Under the pieces are notes generated by a model. That model was not told the DNA's origin. It did not search any database and saw only the letters and a list, made by a program, of their open reading frames with translations. From Butyricimonas sp. Marseille-P3923 (lineage in GTDB: Bacteria; Bacteroidota; Bacteroidia; Bacteroidales; Marinifilaceae), in assembly GCF_900184685.1 (NCBI RefSeq), contig NZ_FXXL01000006.1, forward strand, positions 310,001 to 374,000: a stretch of DNA of 64,000 bases. The letters are read 5' to 3'. This document shows, piece by piece, positions 16,726-26,354 of this stretch (within the stretch, counting starts at the first letter, position 1; each line of letters starts with the position of its first letter). The position numbers were made by a program, and so were the translations under genes.

Positions 16726-18138
16726 CTACTCTAATTTTCCCAACGATTTCAAATACTCCGTTTCACAAACCTTCAAAGCCGCTTTGGCATCCACCCAGTC
16801 ACTCCATGCTTGTTGCCATTGCGCTTGAGCCTCAAGAAGATTGGTCAGACTCTCCATGCCGACGTCATATTGGTTGCGGGAAACTTTCAAGTTTTCCTCC
16901 GCCTGTGCCAGAGCCGACCGGGTAAGGTTTACACGAGTCTGGGCGTCGCTCAATTTAAAACGATTACCGGATATCTCCAGTTGCATCATTTCGCTCATCC
17001 TCTCTTTATTCAAACGGGTAATCTCTTCCTCGGCTTTCGCTACCCGCACTTTGTTACGTCCTTCCCCCCAGTTGAAAATCGGTATTTGAACCGAAGCCAT
17101 AGCACTGAAAGAGGCAGAGTTGGAATTATCACCGTTCAATTTTAAACCGCCCCCGTAACTGTAACCTGCCATAACACCCACTTGCGGAAGGAAATCGGAA
17201 CGGGTAACATTCACCTCTTTACGCTTCATTTCAACCTGTTTCTCAAGCATATTATAATCGGGACGCTGACTAAGTTCATCCGGTAATGACAAAATACCCG
17301 GTGTTATTGTCCCCGAAAGAGTATCGGTCAATTCCAAAGAAGTATTCAACTCCAACCCGATCAAACGGCACAGATTCATGCCTGCCAGCGTCCGACCGTG
17401 TTGTGCTTGTTGCAGTTGTAACAAGGCATCGTTGTGTTTCACTTGCGCTTTCAATACATCATTCAACGGAGCCATACCCGCGTCACGGGCATCCTCTAGG
17501 TTTTTCACCAGTTCACCCGTGACCTCTTTGTATTTCCGAGCCACAGAAACCAGCTCCTGCACACGGACATATTGCCAGTAAGCCTGCTCCAGTTCGACAA
17601 GCACTTCCGAACGATTGAGCCGGATATTCTCATCCGCCAACTCTTCACCGAATTTAGCCGCCTGATGTGCCGCCCGTATTTTACCCCCCATGAAGATCGG
17701 TTGCTGTAATTGCACTCCCGCCATATATACCCCTCTCATCGAAAGGGTAATCGGGATATCGGGCAAAAAGGCATACTCGTGAAAAAGGGGCTTGCCGTCA
17801 GTACCCATGACCGGTTTGCCGTCACCCCCCATGATCACGTTCGGCTGCAACTTGCCACTCTCGTCCGGCACATAAGTGGGGAGGTATCCCCCGGATAATT
17901 TGTACTCCTGTTTTTTCTGATAGTAGAAATACGTTCCCGAAGCAGAAAGACGAGGATAATAGTTCGCCCGGTACTCTTTCTTTGTCCAAATCGCTTTCTC
18001 TTTCTGCCGCTCGGCGATGGAAAGTTGTTTGCTGTAATCAAGCGCCATAGCCCGGCATTGCTTCAAATCCAGTTTCTGCTGGGCACGAGATGTCTGAAAT
18101 GCAGCCAAAAAGATTATTATAATGATACAATATTTCAT
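16726..18138 (-). CDS. TolC-family outer membrane efflux protein (pump 1)
   Basis: The 470-residue protein has a signal peptide (about 1-19, ending SRAQ), then two repeats of long helices and beta strands typical of TolC-like trimers. Characteristic segments are LDLKQCRAMALDYSKQL near the N-terminus, YMAGVQLQQPIFMGGKIRAAHQAAKFG in the middle and VGMESLTNLLEAQAQWQQAWSDWVDAK near the end. It forms the outer-membrane exit duct for the RND pump encoded 12 bp upstream. It is clearly similar in sequence to the TolC protein at 26355-27767 and less so to that at 35721-37172. Confidence 0.93.
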   Translation of the reverse strand: MKYCIIIIIFLAAFQTSRAQQKLDLKQCRAMALDYSKQLSIAERQKEKAIWTKKEYRANYYPRLSASGTYFYYQKKQEYKLSGGYLPTYVPDESGKLQPNVIMGGDGKPVMGTDGKPLFHEYAFLPDIPITLSMRGVYMAGVQLQQPIFMGGKIRAAHQAAKFGEELADENIRLNRSEVLVELEQAYWQYVRVQELVSVARKYKEVTGELVKNLEDARDAGMAPLNDVLKAQVKHNDALLQLQQAQHGRTLAGMNLCRLIGLELNTSLELTDTLSGTITPGILSLPDELSQRPDYNMLEKQVEMKRKEVNVTRSDFLPQVGVMAGYSYGGGLKLNGDNSNSASFSAMASVQIPIFNWGEGRNKVRVAKAEEEITRLNKERMSEMMQLEISGNRFKLSDAQTRVNLTRSALAQAEENLKVSRNQYDVGMESLTNLLEAQAQWQQAWSDWVDAKAALKVCETEYLKSLGKLE

Positions 18139-18150
18139 GATACTATGATT

Positions 18151-21100
18151 TTAATTTTTCCGCTCCATTTTTATCTTGAAAAAGAGAGAATACAACACGG
18201 GCAGGATAACGAGCGTTACCACCGTACCGATAAACAATCCACCCATGATAGTTACCGCCAACGAGCCGAACATATCATCGTTAATCAAGGGAATCATACC
18301 GAGAATAGTAGTCATTGCCGCCAGAAATACCGGACGCAAACGGGAAGACGAAGCATCAAGTAAAGCGAGCACTTTATCTTTCCCCGATCGAATCTGGATA
18401 TCCACCTCATCGACAAGTACAACGCCATTCTTGATCATCATACCGACCAACCCGAGGGCTCCCACGATAGCCACGAATCCAAATTCCTTGCCCGCCAGAA
18501 GCATCCCGAGTACCACCCCGGTAATGGCAAGCGGCAAACAAAGAATAATCATTAGCGGACGACGGAAGTCCTTGAACAAGGCAATAAGAATTGCCAACAC
18601 GAGAACGATGCCGAGAGGCACATTCTTGAACAGGTATTGCTTGGATTGCGTACTCGCGAGGTATTCCCCCTGCCATTCCGTGGAATAACCCGGCGGGATA
18701 TTCAATTGCTCGATCTTGGGCAAAAGACTGTTACGCACGTCGTTTGCCGTGTATCCCGGGGCATTGTTACATTCGGCCGAGATGGAACGCTGCCCGTTGT
18801 AACGACGCACCACGGGAACCTCCCACGAGGCCGTAATACCGTTTGTAGCTTGATTCAACGGGGTAGAACCCGCCACGGCTGTCATCACTTCGTCGGGAGA
18901 TATCATCCCCGCCATCAGTTCTTTCACCGTTTCAATATTCAACATATTGGTCGAGGGCACCAGACTCCACACCGGAACGCTATTCAACTTTCCGGGACGT
19001 TGCCGATCCTTCCCGATACTTTTGATATATATGGGCAAATCATGCTCTCCCTCGTAATAGGAACCCACGGGCAACCCGTCGGTCGTTGCCAATAAAGCCA
19101 GTCCCACGTCCTCGCGGGAAAGATTCGCCACCCGGGCAATCGGCTGATAGTAGTCCACGTTAAGCACGGGGGTGGTAGGTCCCCAGTTATTCGTCACCAA
19201 TACCGTGGTTGAATCCTCTTTCATGATCTCCTCCACTTGGGCACAAAGCCTTTTCAACACGGCGGGATCGGGTCCCGTAATCATAAACTGCACGGGAAAA
19301 TCCATGTACATGAGGTTGTACTGCTTCATCCGCACGTATGCCTCCGGGTAATGCTCGGAAAGGTAACGCTGCAAGGTATCGAGATTTGCTTTCAGGGTTT
19401 CGGGGGAAGTGAAGTCCACGATCAACTCCCCGTAACTGAGCGCGGGTTCGGCGACCGTACGTACCAGATTGTAACGTGACGGGGTTCCCCCAAGACTCGT
19501 GGTTACGGTCGTGACTTCCGGTTGACTTGAAAGGTAACTTTGTATCGACGCCAGATCACGTTTCACCGTTTGAGGGTTCGTACCGTATGGCATCTTGTAT
19601 TCTATATACAATTGATTGTAACTCAAATCGGGGAAAAAGCCCTGTTGTATGAATCGGAACAAATATACACTGACGGCAAGTACAAGAATCACCCCGCCAA
19701 GTACCCACACCCGATGGCGTACCGAGAATTGCAGCGTGGAACGAAACGCCCGGTACGTCCGGGTACTGTACATCTTCTGCTCGTCCTCCACCTCGCCCGG
19801 TTTCACCCGCAAAGCCCGATCGGCTTGGATTGGCACGAAAGCAAGGGCAAGAATCCAACTCAACCACAGGGAAACTGCCAGCACGATAAACAAATCCCGA
19901 ACGTATTCACCCGTCGTGTCGGGAGAAAGGAATATCGGCAGGAAAGTCAAGATACCGATTGTTGTTGCCCCGAGTAACGGCCAAGCGGTCTTCTTCGTGA
20001 TATTAACCAGCGCAGCGGGTTTCGGGATTCCCTTCTTCAAATCGACCAGAATACCGTCCGTTATCACGATAGCGTTATCGACAAGCATTCCCATCGCCAC
20101 GATAAAAGAAGCGAGCGAAACCCGCTGCAACGTACCGTGCATCATGTATAACACGAGCAACGATCCTAAAACCACGATCACCAATCCTGTCCCGATAATA
20201 TATCCGCTCCGGAAACCCATGAAAAGCATCACGACAAGAATCACGATTATCACCGATTCGATCAGATTGACCATAAACACGTTAATGGCACTCCGTACTC
20301 TGGCAGGCTGAAAGAAAACCTTCTGGAAATCTATCCCCGCCGGAATAATCTCTTGTTTCAATTCTGCCAGCTTGTCATCCACTTTTTTACCCAGTTCGAG
20401 AATATTTCCCCCGGTTTCCATGGCAATGGATATAGCTATTGCCGGTAAAGTATCATATATCAAGCCTTCCCGTTGGGGTTCCACGTATCCTTTCGTGATT
20501 CGCGCCACGTCCGAAAGCCGTATCTGATCTTCCTCGTGCCCTTTAATAAGCAAGTTCCGGATGTCGTCGATCGCCTTATACGCCCCGTTCACGTTTACAC
20601 GTACCCGCTTCTCCCCGCTGTCGAAATAACCGGAGTACACGGTTTTGTTCTGTCCGTTGAGCGTCATGATTATCTCTGCCGGGTGAACTCCCATGTTTGC
20701 CATCTTGTCTTCCAAGAACTCGACATTAATACACGATTGCCGTTCCCCATACACGTCCACACTGCTCACCCCGTCAATATCCAGCACGGAACGCCGGACG
20801 AGTTCGGCGTAGTCGGACATCTCCTGATAATCAAAACCGTCGGACGTCATGGCATAAAACATACCGTACACGTCCCCAAAATCATCCATAACAATAGACG
20901 GTTGGGCACCATCCGGGAGTTGGGATTGTACACCCATCACTTTTCTTCGTAAAATATCCCACTTCTGCTGCAATTCCGCTAACGGAACCGTACTGCTCAA
21001 CTCCACCATAATCTCCGACACGTCGTCCATCGAACGTGAGGACACGTGGTCCAAATCGCCCATGGAACGAATCGCTTTCTCCAGTACGTCCGTCACTTCC

Positions 21101-21282
21101 AACTCCACTTGATAGGCAGAAGCCCCCGGATAGGCCGTCACCACCATAGCCTGCTTCACGGTAATCGCCGGATCTTCCAACTTACTCATCGTGAAAAACG
21201 AGTATATTCCCCCCACTACCAAAACGAAAACGAAGAAGAAGACAAAAGCTCTATTCTTTAATGCATATTCCGTAAAGTTCAT
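18151..21282 (-). CDS. RND efflux transporter (pump 1)
   Basis: The 1043-residue protein has the RND layout: one helix at the N-terminus (about 11-30), a large periplasmic loop, helices 2-6, a second periplasmic loop and helices 8-12. Proton-relay region GMLVDNAIVITDGILVDL is in helix 4 (about residue 390), with one Asp where AcrB has two. The last helices include GFVAIVGALGLVGMMIKNGVVLVDEV. It is the inner-membrane part of a tripartite pump with the MFP upstream and TolC downstream. Substrate cannot be deduced. It is about as long as, and strongly similar to, the permease at 27764-30898, suggesting an ancient tandem duplication. Confidence 0.94.
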   Translation of the reverse strand: MNFTEYALKNRAFVFFFVFVLVVGGIYSFFTMSKLEDPAITVKQAMVVTAYPGASAYQVELEVTDVLEKAIRSMGDLDHVSSRSMDDVSEIMVELSSTVPLAELQQKWDILRRKVMGVQSQLPDGAQPSIVMDDFGDVYGMFYAMTSDGFDYQEMSDYAELVRRSVLDIDGVSSVDVYGERQSCINVEFLEDKMANMGVHPAEIIMTLNGQNKTVYSGYFDSGEKRVRVNVNGAYKAIDDIRNLLIKGHEEDQIRLSDVARITKGYVEPQREGLIYDTLPAIAISIAMETGGNILELGKKVDDKLAELKQEIIPAGIDFQKVFFQPARVRSAINVFMVNLIESVIIVILVVMLFMGFRSGYIIGTGLVIVVLGSLLVLYMMHGTLQRVSLASFIVAMGMLVDNAIVITDGILVDLKKGIPKPAALVNITKKTAWPLLGATTIGILTFLPIFLSPDTTGEYVRDLFIVLAVSLWLSWILALAFVPIQADRALRVKPGEVEDEQKMYSTRTYRAFRSTLQFSVRHRVWVLGGVILVLAVSVYLFRFIQQGFFPDLSYNQLYIEYKMPYGTNPQTVKRDLASIQSYLSSQPEVTTVTTSLGGTPSRYNLVRTVAEPALSYGELIVDFTSPETLKANLDTLQRYLSEHYPEAYVRMKQYNLMYMDFPVQFMITGPDPAVLKRLCAQVEEIMKEDSTTVLVTNNWGPTTPVLNVDYYQPIARVANLSREDVGLALLATTDGLPVGSYYEGEHDLPIYIKSIGKDRQRPGKLNSVPVWSLVPSTNMLNIETVKELMAGMISPDEVMTAVAGSTPLNQATNGITASWEVPVVRRYNGQRSISAECNNAPGYTANDVRNSLLPKIEQLNIPPGYSTEWQGEYLASTQSKQYLFKNVPLGIVLVLAILIALFKDFRRPLMIILCLPLAITGVVLGMLLAGKEFGFVAIVGALGLVGMMIKNGVVLVDEVDIQIRSGKDKVLALLDASSSRLRPVFLAAMTTILGMIPLINDDMFGSLAVTIMGGLFIGTVVTLVILPVLYSLFFKIKMERKN

Positions 21283-21290
21283 AATATATT

Positions 21291-21502
21291 GTTGCTAGGC
21301 AACGTTGCAAGTTATCAGGTTGCAAGTTGCAAGTTAATTTCAAACTCCCTCCCCCTTCGGGGACTCCCTCTATAAACAGAGGGAGAGCTAAAATACTCAC
21401 CGTCTTCGGTAAGATTCACCGCTCCTCCTCTGTTTATAGAGGAGGAGGCGGCTATGCCGACGGAGGAGTTCAATCTAAAATCTAAAATCCTTAAATCTAA
21501 AA
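21291..21502. repeat. Composite repeat spacer between MFP and RND permease of pump 1
   Basis: In the direction of transcription (minus), TTTTAGA heptamers start right after the MFP stop (21476-21502). A GC-rich core follows (about 21345-21470) with two copies of the hairpin CCTCTATAAACAGAGG in opposite orientation, then GTTGCAA heptamers (about 21299-21335). A hairpin GTTGC-TAG-GCAAC (21291-21303) ends 8 bp before the permease ATG. No gene is supported here. Confidence 0.75.
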
Positions 21503-22582
21503 TTAAAGCAGTCCTCCCACGTTGGAAGAAGACACGGGAGTCAATCGCCGTACTTTCTGTCCGTCTTTAAGGGTATTGGTTCCTGCCGAAACAATCACCG
21601 TCCCGTCCGACAGATCGGATTCGACAATTACCTGTCCGTCCTTATGCAGTTCCACAATCTGAACAGGATGCATCCCCACGACCTCTTTCGCGGTGTCATA
21701 CACCCATACATACGACTTATTCTCTTTCTGGAAAAGGGAAGAAATGGGAACAACAGCAAGACCTGCTTGCCCGGGAGTAAAACGAATCGTCACGCTAACG
21801 CTCATCCCTGCCGCCAGACTCAGATCGGACTCCGGTTTCATCCGGAAACGTACCTTGAACAATTGATTGTAATTCGCCTGTTGTGTCATATCCAGCAATT
21901 CCAAAGGAATCTTTACCCCCGGGTACACGTCCGCCTCGCAATAAAATTCCTCGAAACTCTCCCGACGGATAAAATCACTGGAAGGTATATCTATATTTAC
22001 CTCGTAGTAATCATTATTAATCATGGACAGCACGGGAGTCCCCGTGTTCACGATCTCGTGGGCATCAAAGAATTTCTTTTGAATATACCCGTCAAACGGG
22101 GCTTTCAGTTTCGTATCATTCAAGGCATTCAAGTGGGCATGATACAATGCCGCGATTCGTTGCTTCGCCGCAACCGCCTTGTCATAATCATTTACAGGGA
22201 CACTTTTCCGGTGATACAACTCGATCACCCGATCCGATTCTCCCGTCACCTGCTCGTACTCCGCCTTCGTGGCGTCATACTGCAACTTGTAATCCCTAGG
22301 GTCTATCTCTGCCAGCACTTGCCCCTTCCGCACATACTCTCCCACCTCTGTGTTGAAACGTAAAATAGGACCCGCTACCCGGAAAGCCAGCTGCACGTCG
22401 GAAGCCGCTTTTATCTTCCCCGGAAAAGTCGTACTACTTTCCCCTTCATACTTCTGCACCTCCGCTGTCTTTACCAGTTGCGCTATCTCCAAACCGGGCG
22501 TAGCCCTACGGCAGGAAAACACGAGCAACAAAAGTCCCGACACGGAAGCCCATTTCAATACCGAAAACACTGTCTTGTTCAT
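21503..22582 (-). CDS. RND periplasmic adaptor (membrane fusion protein), lipoprotein (pump 1)
   Basis: The 359-residue protein has a lipobox (LLLVFSC, Cys about 24) and the adaptor order: beta-barrel strand, lipoyl half (VAGPILRFNTEVGEYVRKGQVLAEIDPRDY), short helical hairpin (about 105-160), second lipoyl half (LKAPFDGYIQKKF), and barrel and membrane-proximal domains. It bridges the RND permease and TolC in the periplasm. It closely resembles the adaptor of pump 2 (31037-32104), down to the shared C-terminus SSNVGGLL/KTNVGGLL. Confidence 0.93.
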   Translation of the reverse strand: MNKTVFSVLKWASVSGLLLLVFSCRRATPGLEIAQLVKTAEVQKYEGESSTTFPGKIKAASDVQLAFRVAGPILRFNTEVGEYVRKGQVLAEIDPRDYKLQYDATKAEYEQVTGESDRVIELYHRKSVPVNDYDKAVAAKQRIAALYHAHLNALNDTKLKAPFDGYIQKKFFDAHEIVNTGTPVLSMINNDYYEVNIDIPSSDFIRRESFEEFYCEADVYPGVKIPLELLDMTQQANYNQLFKVRFRMKPESDLSLAAGMSVSVTIRFTPGQAGLAVVPISSLFQKENKSYVWVYDTAKEVVGMHPVQIVELHKDGQVIVESDLSDGTVIVSAGTNTLKDGQKVRRLTPVSSSNVGGLL

Positions 22583-22642
22583 ATATATGTCATTTAAATC
22601 GACTATATATACTCAAAAGCCCGTGTTAAAGTTTCGATAAAA

Positions 22643-25600
22643 TCATTTATCCTCTATATATTCCCACTTGACGGCATCACCTAAAAGCACCTGATCCGCC
22701 TCCCCCTCGTCAGTCAGCACGACTTTACATTCGCCCGGAGAAAGCCGGTATCGTCCTAATAATATCCAACCGAATGTCCCGTCACACTCCCCGACAACCT
22801 CTTTTTCCTCATTGCCATTTGTCAAGGTATAATATTGCCTAAATCCCGCATCACTCTCTGTTGTCGAAAATGCGGTCACCATGGAAAAACCGGCGGTTAT
22901 ACCTTTTCCCTGCTTTTCCTTATCGACTCTATAAGCACTCATCTTTGGCGGAATATAAGCATAAACATCATATTCGCCCTCCTTTTCGATCCGGGTAACC
23001 CACTCCATACTTGCACCCCCGCCTTGCATCATAAAGGCATGAGTACGTTTGGAAAGCCCGTAGGCACTCTCATTTTGTACGTATCCCGGTCGTACTTCCA
23101 CTCCATCCATGAGCTGTATCGACCTATTCTGGCGCAGATATTTACTCTCCGGCTCCTTGGCGAACAAATCGCGTAACCGCTTCTTGGATGAAGACTGTAC
23201 AATACGGAAACCCTCTTCCTCGTTATCTACCACGGTCACGTTTTCACCGAGGAGAAAATAAGAGCGCCCGAGCTCTCTCTCGTTATCGCCGGTTTTATCA
23301 TCTGTCGTACCCCCTCTCTCTCCACTCAGAGTTGTCGGAATATTCAAAGAAAGATTAGTATTCAAAGTAATCATACCCTCGTCAAAATTAGTCACGATCT
23401 CCTTCCCGCTCTTTGCTTTTATCAAATAATTACGAGTGATGGTAGACTCTTCCATTCTTCTTCCGAAATTCCAAGCGGAACCGCCGGAAGAGGGACGCCC
23501 CTCTGTCTTCCGGGCTTCGATAGATACCACCCCGTCCACATCACTATCATTAAAAATAGTAAGACGCACCCTCGAGGCACTACCGCCCAATCCATCTATA
23601 TACACGCTTCCATTACCTATAAGAGATAAAATTCGATTCATCTCATCCGCCTTTTCTTTATCTACACCCGCGGACTCCGCTTTAAAATCTTTTATCCAAA
23701 ATTCAGGCAATCGCTTATTCGTGTACCAAGAAGGCAATACATCCCGCCAACGGACGCCAAATTCCCGTGCAAAGGTTTCATCAAACTGGTCGAAATCAAT
23801 CTTTTGGAAACGATGCGTCGCAATATATCCATCCAAGAAATCGACGACCTGCTCTTCTGTCATATCTCCTAAAGCCAATCTCCTGACCAACTCTTTTGAT
23901 TTCATCCGTAATACACGAAACAAAACAACCGGATCAAGTTCTCCGTCATGGAAAGCCTCTTCAAAACTATGAGAAGAAAGGTAATTCAAAGCACGTTCTT
24001 CCGCCATCTGGCCGGAATAATCTCGTGAGCGACTCTTTAATATGTTCAATAATACCGCGTTAATAATCGGATAATCACCTGACCGGAAACAAAGCGAATA
24101 ATCGTAAAACATAGAAGCGGCATAATACAAACTGTTGCGTGTCGAGTAACTGTTTCCTGCCACATTCTTGATTGCCGAAGGACCAAACCACCGCATAAGT
24201 ATCTGCCCCCGATCATAATTCATGGTTGTGGCACTTGTCAATAAATTCGTTAACCTCCCATGAACCGTCTGCCGGAGTCTGTCCATCTCGGATATATTAT
24301 CAAAACCGGCGACGGAAGCCAGCATCTTCATTGTCCTTTCCATTACCGCCTTGTGATCAGACCAAACCCCGACTCCCCGTTCCGGCAGAAAAACCATCTC
24401 GGGTTGGATATATTCACTCGTCCCTTTTTCCTGCCGAAAAAAACTCGCTAAAGTTATCGGCGTTTCAATCAACTTCAAACCGGAATAAAGATAAGAATGA
24501 CGCATCTGATACTCGACAGTTTCCCGCATCTCCCGGATTAACCCGGGCAATGAATCAGACAACGCCTCCAAGCCCCTCAAAATATCATCATGCCCTTTGA
24601 AAAGATAAAGTTCATACCGCACGGAATCAACGGTTATCTCCCTTTTCTCGTAACCGCCGATACAAAGTGAAATTCCCGGCAATGGAAGGTGATTCGTGAA
24701 ATGTAACCCGTTATCCGTTTTTTCCTCATCCCCTTGTGCAATAACCGTCCGTTCGCCCGGGTTCGATACTTGCAACGAATAGAACGTGAACTCCGGAGAT
24801 ACGTCATACGGGTGAGCCGGATTCACGGGCGGTGTCGTTGTCGGATACCACAGACATTCCGGTGTCAGAAAAGTGAAATTCTTATCCAAAAACATGAACC
24901 TCTTTCCGTAGCGGCATTTCAAATAAGCATTACTTTCCTGCTCGAACACGATATCATCAGGCACTCCCAAGTAACATATCCGCTCGTCTATTCCACCCCG
25001 GTACACTACCGTCAGCACGATCTCCTCGTCAGGTTGCAATTCCCTTCGTACCCGAATCACTTGTTGCTCCCGCTCGAACGATAAATCCGAATCCCCCTTG
25101 ATCGAAAGCACCTCCAAATCCGGGTTCAAATAAAGAATAACCTCCGGTAATGTTTCCCGTGTACGGTTCTGTATCAATAGAGTACTTTTCGCGCTCATTT
25201 CATCACCTTGTTGTTCGAAACGTATATCATGACGTGTCACGCTGCCTTTCGGCACGTTATTATATTTATTGTAAGTCTCCGTGTAAACCTTTCTCACGGA
25301 GATTTTTTGGGAGTGAAAAGAATAAACAAGACCTCCCGCCATAACACCCGCTATCATGCAAGCAATAGAAAGTCCCATCACGCGTACCCGGTTCACCGGA
25401 CGATTGGAAAGTCGCTTGAACAAACACACCGTGAATCCGAGCAAACCGAAACCGACAAGTAACCAACACAACCGCTGTAAAAGATAACCGGTCAAATCCG
25501 AATGTCCCGTCACGCTCGAGAAAGTATTCGGCAAGCTATGCCCGAACGGGTCGAAAACACCTTGTCCCATGCCCCCGGCATAAAAAATCGTAAATCCGAC

Positions 25601-26155
25601 AACCATCAAAAGGAGTAAAATACTCAAAGCCTGATTACGTACCCAAGTATGGATAAAGAAAGAGAGTCCAACCATGAAAATCAATGCCGGAATAATCAAA
25701 GTAACCAGATAAAACAAATATATCCACACGTTCATCGGGGAGCTACTGGCAAAAAGATGCAGCAAAGAACCGAAAAACAAAGATACAATCGCCATCACGG
25801 TAAACACCCCCGCGAACCCGGCAGCCATGCCCAATACATACTCGGCATTACTCTCCGGACGATAATAGATCGTGTCCATCGAATCCAGCTTCCTCTCCTT
25901 CGTCAGAAACATTCCCGCCAGAAATATCAACGGAATAGCCTGCAATCCCGCGAACAAATAAGCATTCATGTAAGGGAAAAACGAAGACAGGCTAATTAAC
26001 CCGCTATTCGATAGCATAAAAAGATTCGACTGAATCAATATTTGGTATAAAATAATACAACAGAACGTCAGTAAAAAGAAGATTCGAAACAACCAACTCC
26101 GCAGCAATAACCTAGAGTTGTAAGCGGCAACCGTTCTCAAATTGTGAAGATTCAT
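22643..26155 (-). CDS. ABC-2-type permease fused to a peptidase-like and a C-terminal beta domain
   Basis: The 1170-residue protein begins with about six membrane helices of ABC-2 permease type (about residues 17-290). A large soluble part (about 310-800) follows whose start resembles the M1 aminopeptidase N-terminal beta domain (LTVVYRGGIDERICYLG; ECLWYPTTTPPVN). No HEXXH zinc motif or GXMEN motif is present, so it cannot be an active M1 peptidase. The C-terminal part (about 1020-1168) looks like a golvesin/CBM-like beta sandwich. Proteins joining an ABC permease to an M1-like domain are known in Bacteroidota, usually beside an ABC ATPase; here there is none. It stands between two RND pumps on the same strand, 60 bp before the pump 1 adaptor. 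Confidence 0.75.
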   Translation of the reverse strand: MNLHNLRTVAAYNSRLLLRSWLFRIFFLLTFCCIILYQILIQSNLFMLSNSGLISLSSFFPYMNAYLFAGLQAIPLIFLAGMFLTKERKLDSMDTIYYRPESNAEYVLGMAAGFAGVFTVMAIVSLFFGSLLHLFASSSPMNVWIYLFYLVTLIIPALIFMVGLSFFIHTWVRNQALSILLLLMVVGFTIFYAGGMGQGVFDPFGHSLPNTFSSVTGHSDLTGYLLQRLCWLLVGFGLLGFTVCLFKRLSNRPVNRVRVMGLSIACMIAGVMAGGLVYSFHSQKISVRKVYTETYNKYNNVPKGSVTRHDIRFEQQGDEMSAKSTLLIQNRTRETLPEVILYLNPDLEVLSIKGDSDLSFEREQQVIRVRRELQPDEEIVLTVVYRGGIDERICYLGVPDDIVFEQESNAYLKCRYGKRFMFLDKNFTFLTPECLWYPTTTPPVNPAHPYDVSPEFTFYSLQVSNPGERTVIAQGDEEKTDNGLHFTNHLPLPGISLCIGGYEKREITVDSVRYELYLFKGHDDILRGLEALSDSLPGLIREMRETVEYQMRHSYLYSGLKLIETPITLASFFRQEKGTSEYIQPEMVFLPERGVGVWSDHKAVMERTMKMLASVAGFDNISEMDRLRQTVHGRLTNLLTSATTMNYDRGQILMRWFGPSAIKNVAGNSYSTRNSLYYAASMFYDYSLCFRSGDYPIINAVLLNILKSRSRDYSGQMAEERALNYLSSHSFEEAFHDGELDPVVLFRVLRMKSKELVRRLALGDMTEEQVVDFLDGYIATHRFQKIDFDQFDETFAREFGVRWRDVLPSWYTNKRLPEFWIKDFKAESAGVDKEKADEMNRILSLIGNGSVYIDGLGGSASRVRLTIFNDSDVDGVVSIEARKTEGRPSSGGSAWNFGRRMEESTITRNYLIKAKSGKEIVTNFDEGMITLNTNLSLNIPTTLSGERGGTTDDKTGDNERELGRSYFLLGENVTVVDNEEEGFRIVQSSSKKRLRDLFAKEPESKYLRQNRSIQLMDGVEVRPGYVQNESAYGLSKRTHAFMMQGGGASMEWVTRIEKEGEYDVYAYIPPKMSAYRVDKEKQGKGITAGFSMVTAFSTTESDAGFRQYYTLTNGNEEKEVVGECDGTFGWILLGRYRLSPGECKVVLTDEGEADQVLLGDAVKWEYIEDK

Positions 26156-26354
26156 GATGACAGCATTTAAAAGTTCTTATTAGTCAAGGGCTTCGCGCAC
26201 GTTTTCACAATGATAGGAAGAATAAAATACAATTGCAAGTAAATGAGCATCTTTCTTCATAAATCACGATGTACTCTTCTTGCATGATCACACGTTACTT
26301 TCCCCTCACACGGCTGTCAGCAATCACCGAATCACGGAATCATTCAATCCAAAA
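26156..26354. other. Spacer between pump 2 TolC and the fusion permease
   Basis: Directly after the TolC stop (minus strand), 8-bp units GATTGAAT, GATTCCGT, GATTCGGT run over about 26320-26350. The remaining 150 bp are AT-rich without a convincing promoter or gene. A 26-codon frame with an internal ATG is seen but has no ribosome-binding site. Confidence 0.5.

Noticed and set aside
26270-26300. A 26-codon minus-strand frame in the spacer before the fusion permease
   Set aside because: It has no ribosome-binding site or promoter and no recognisable features.
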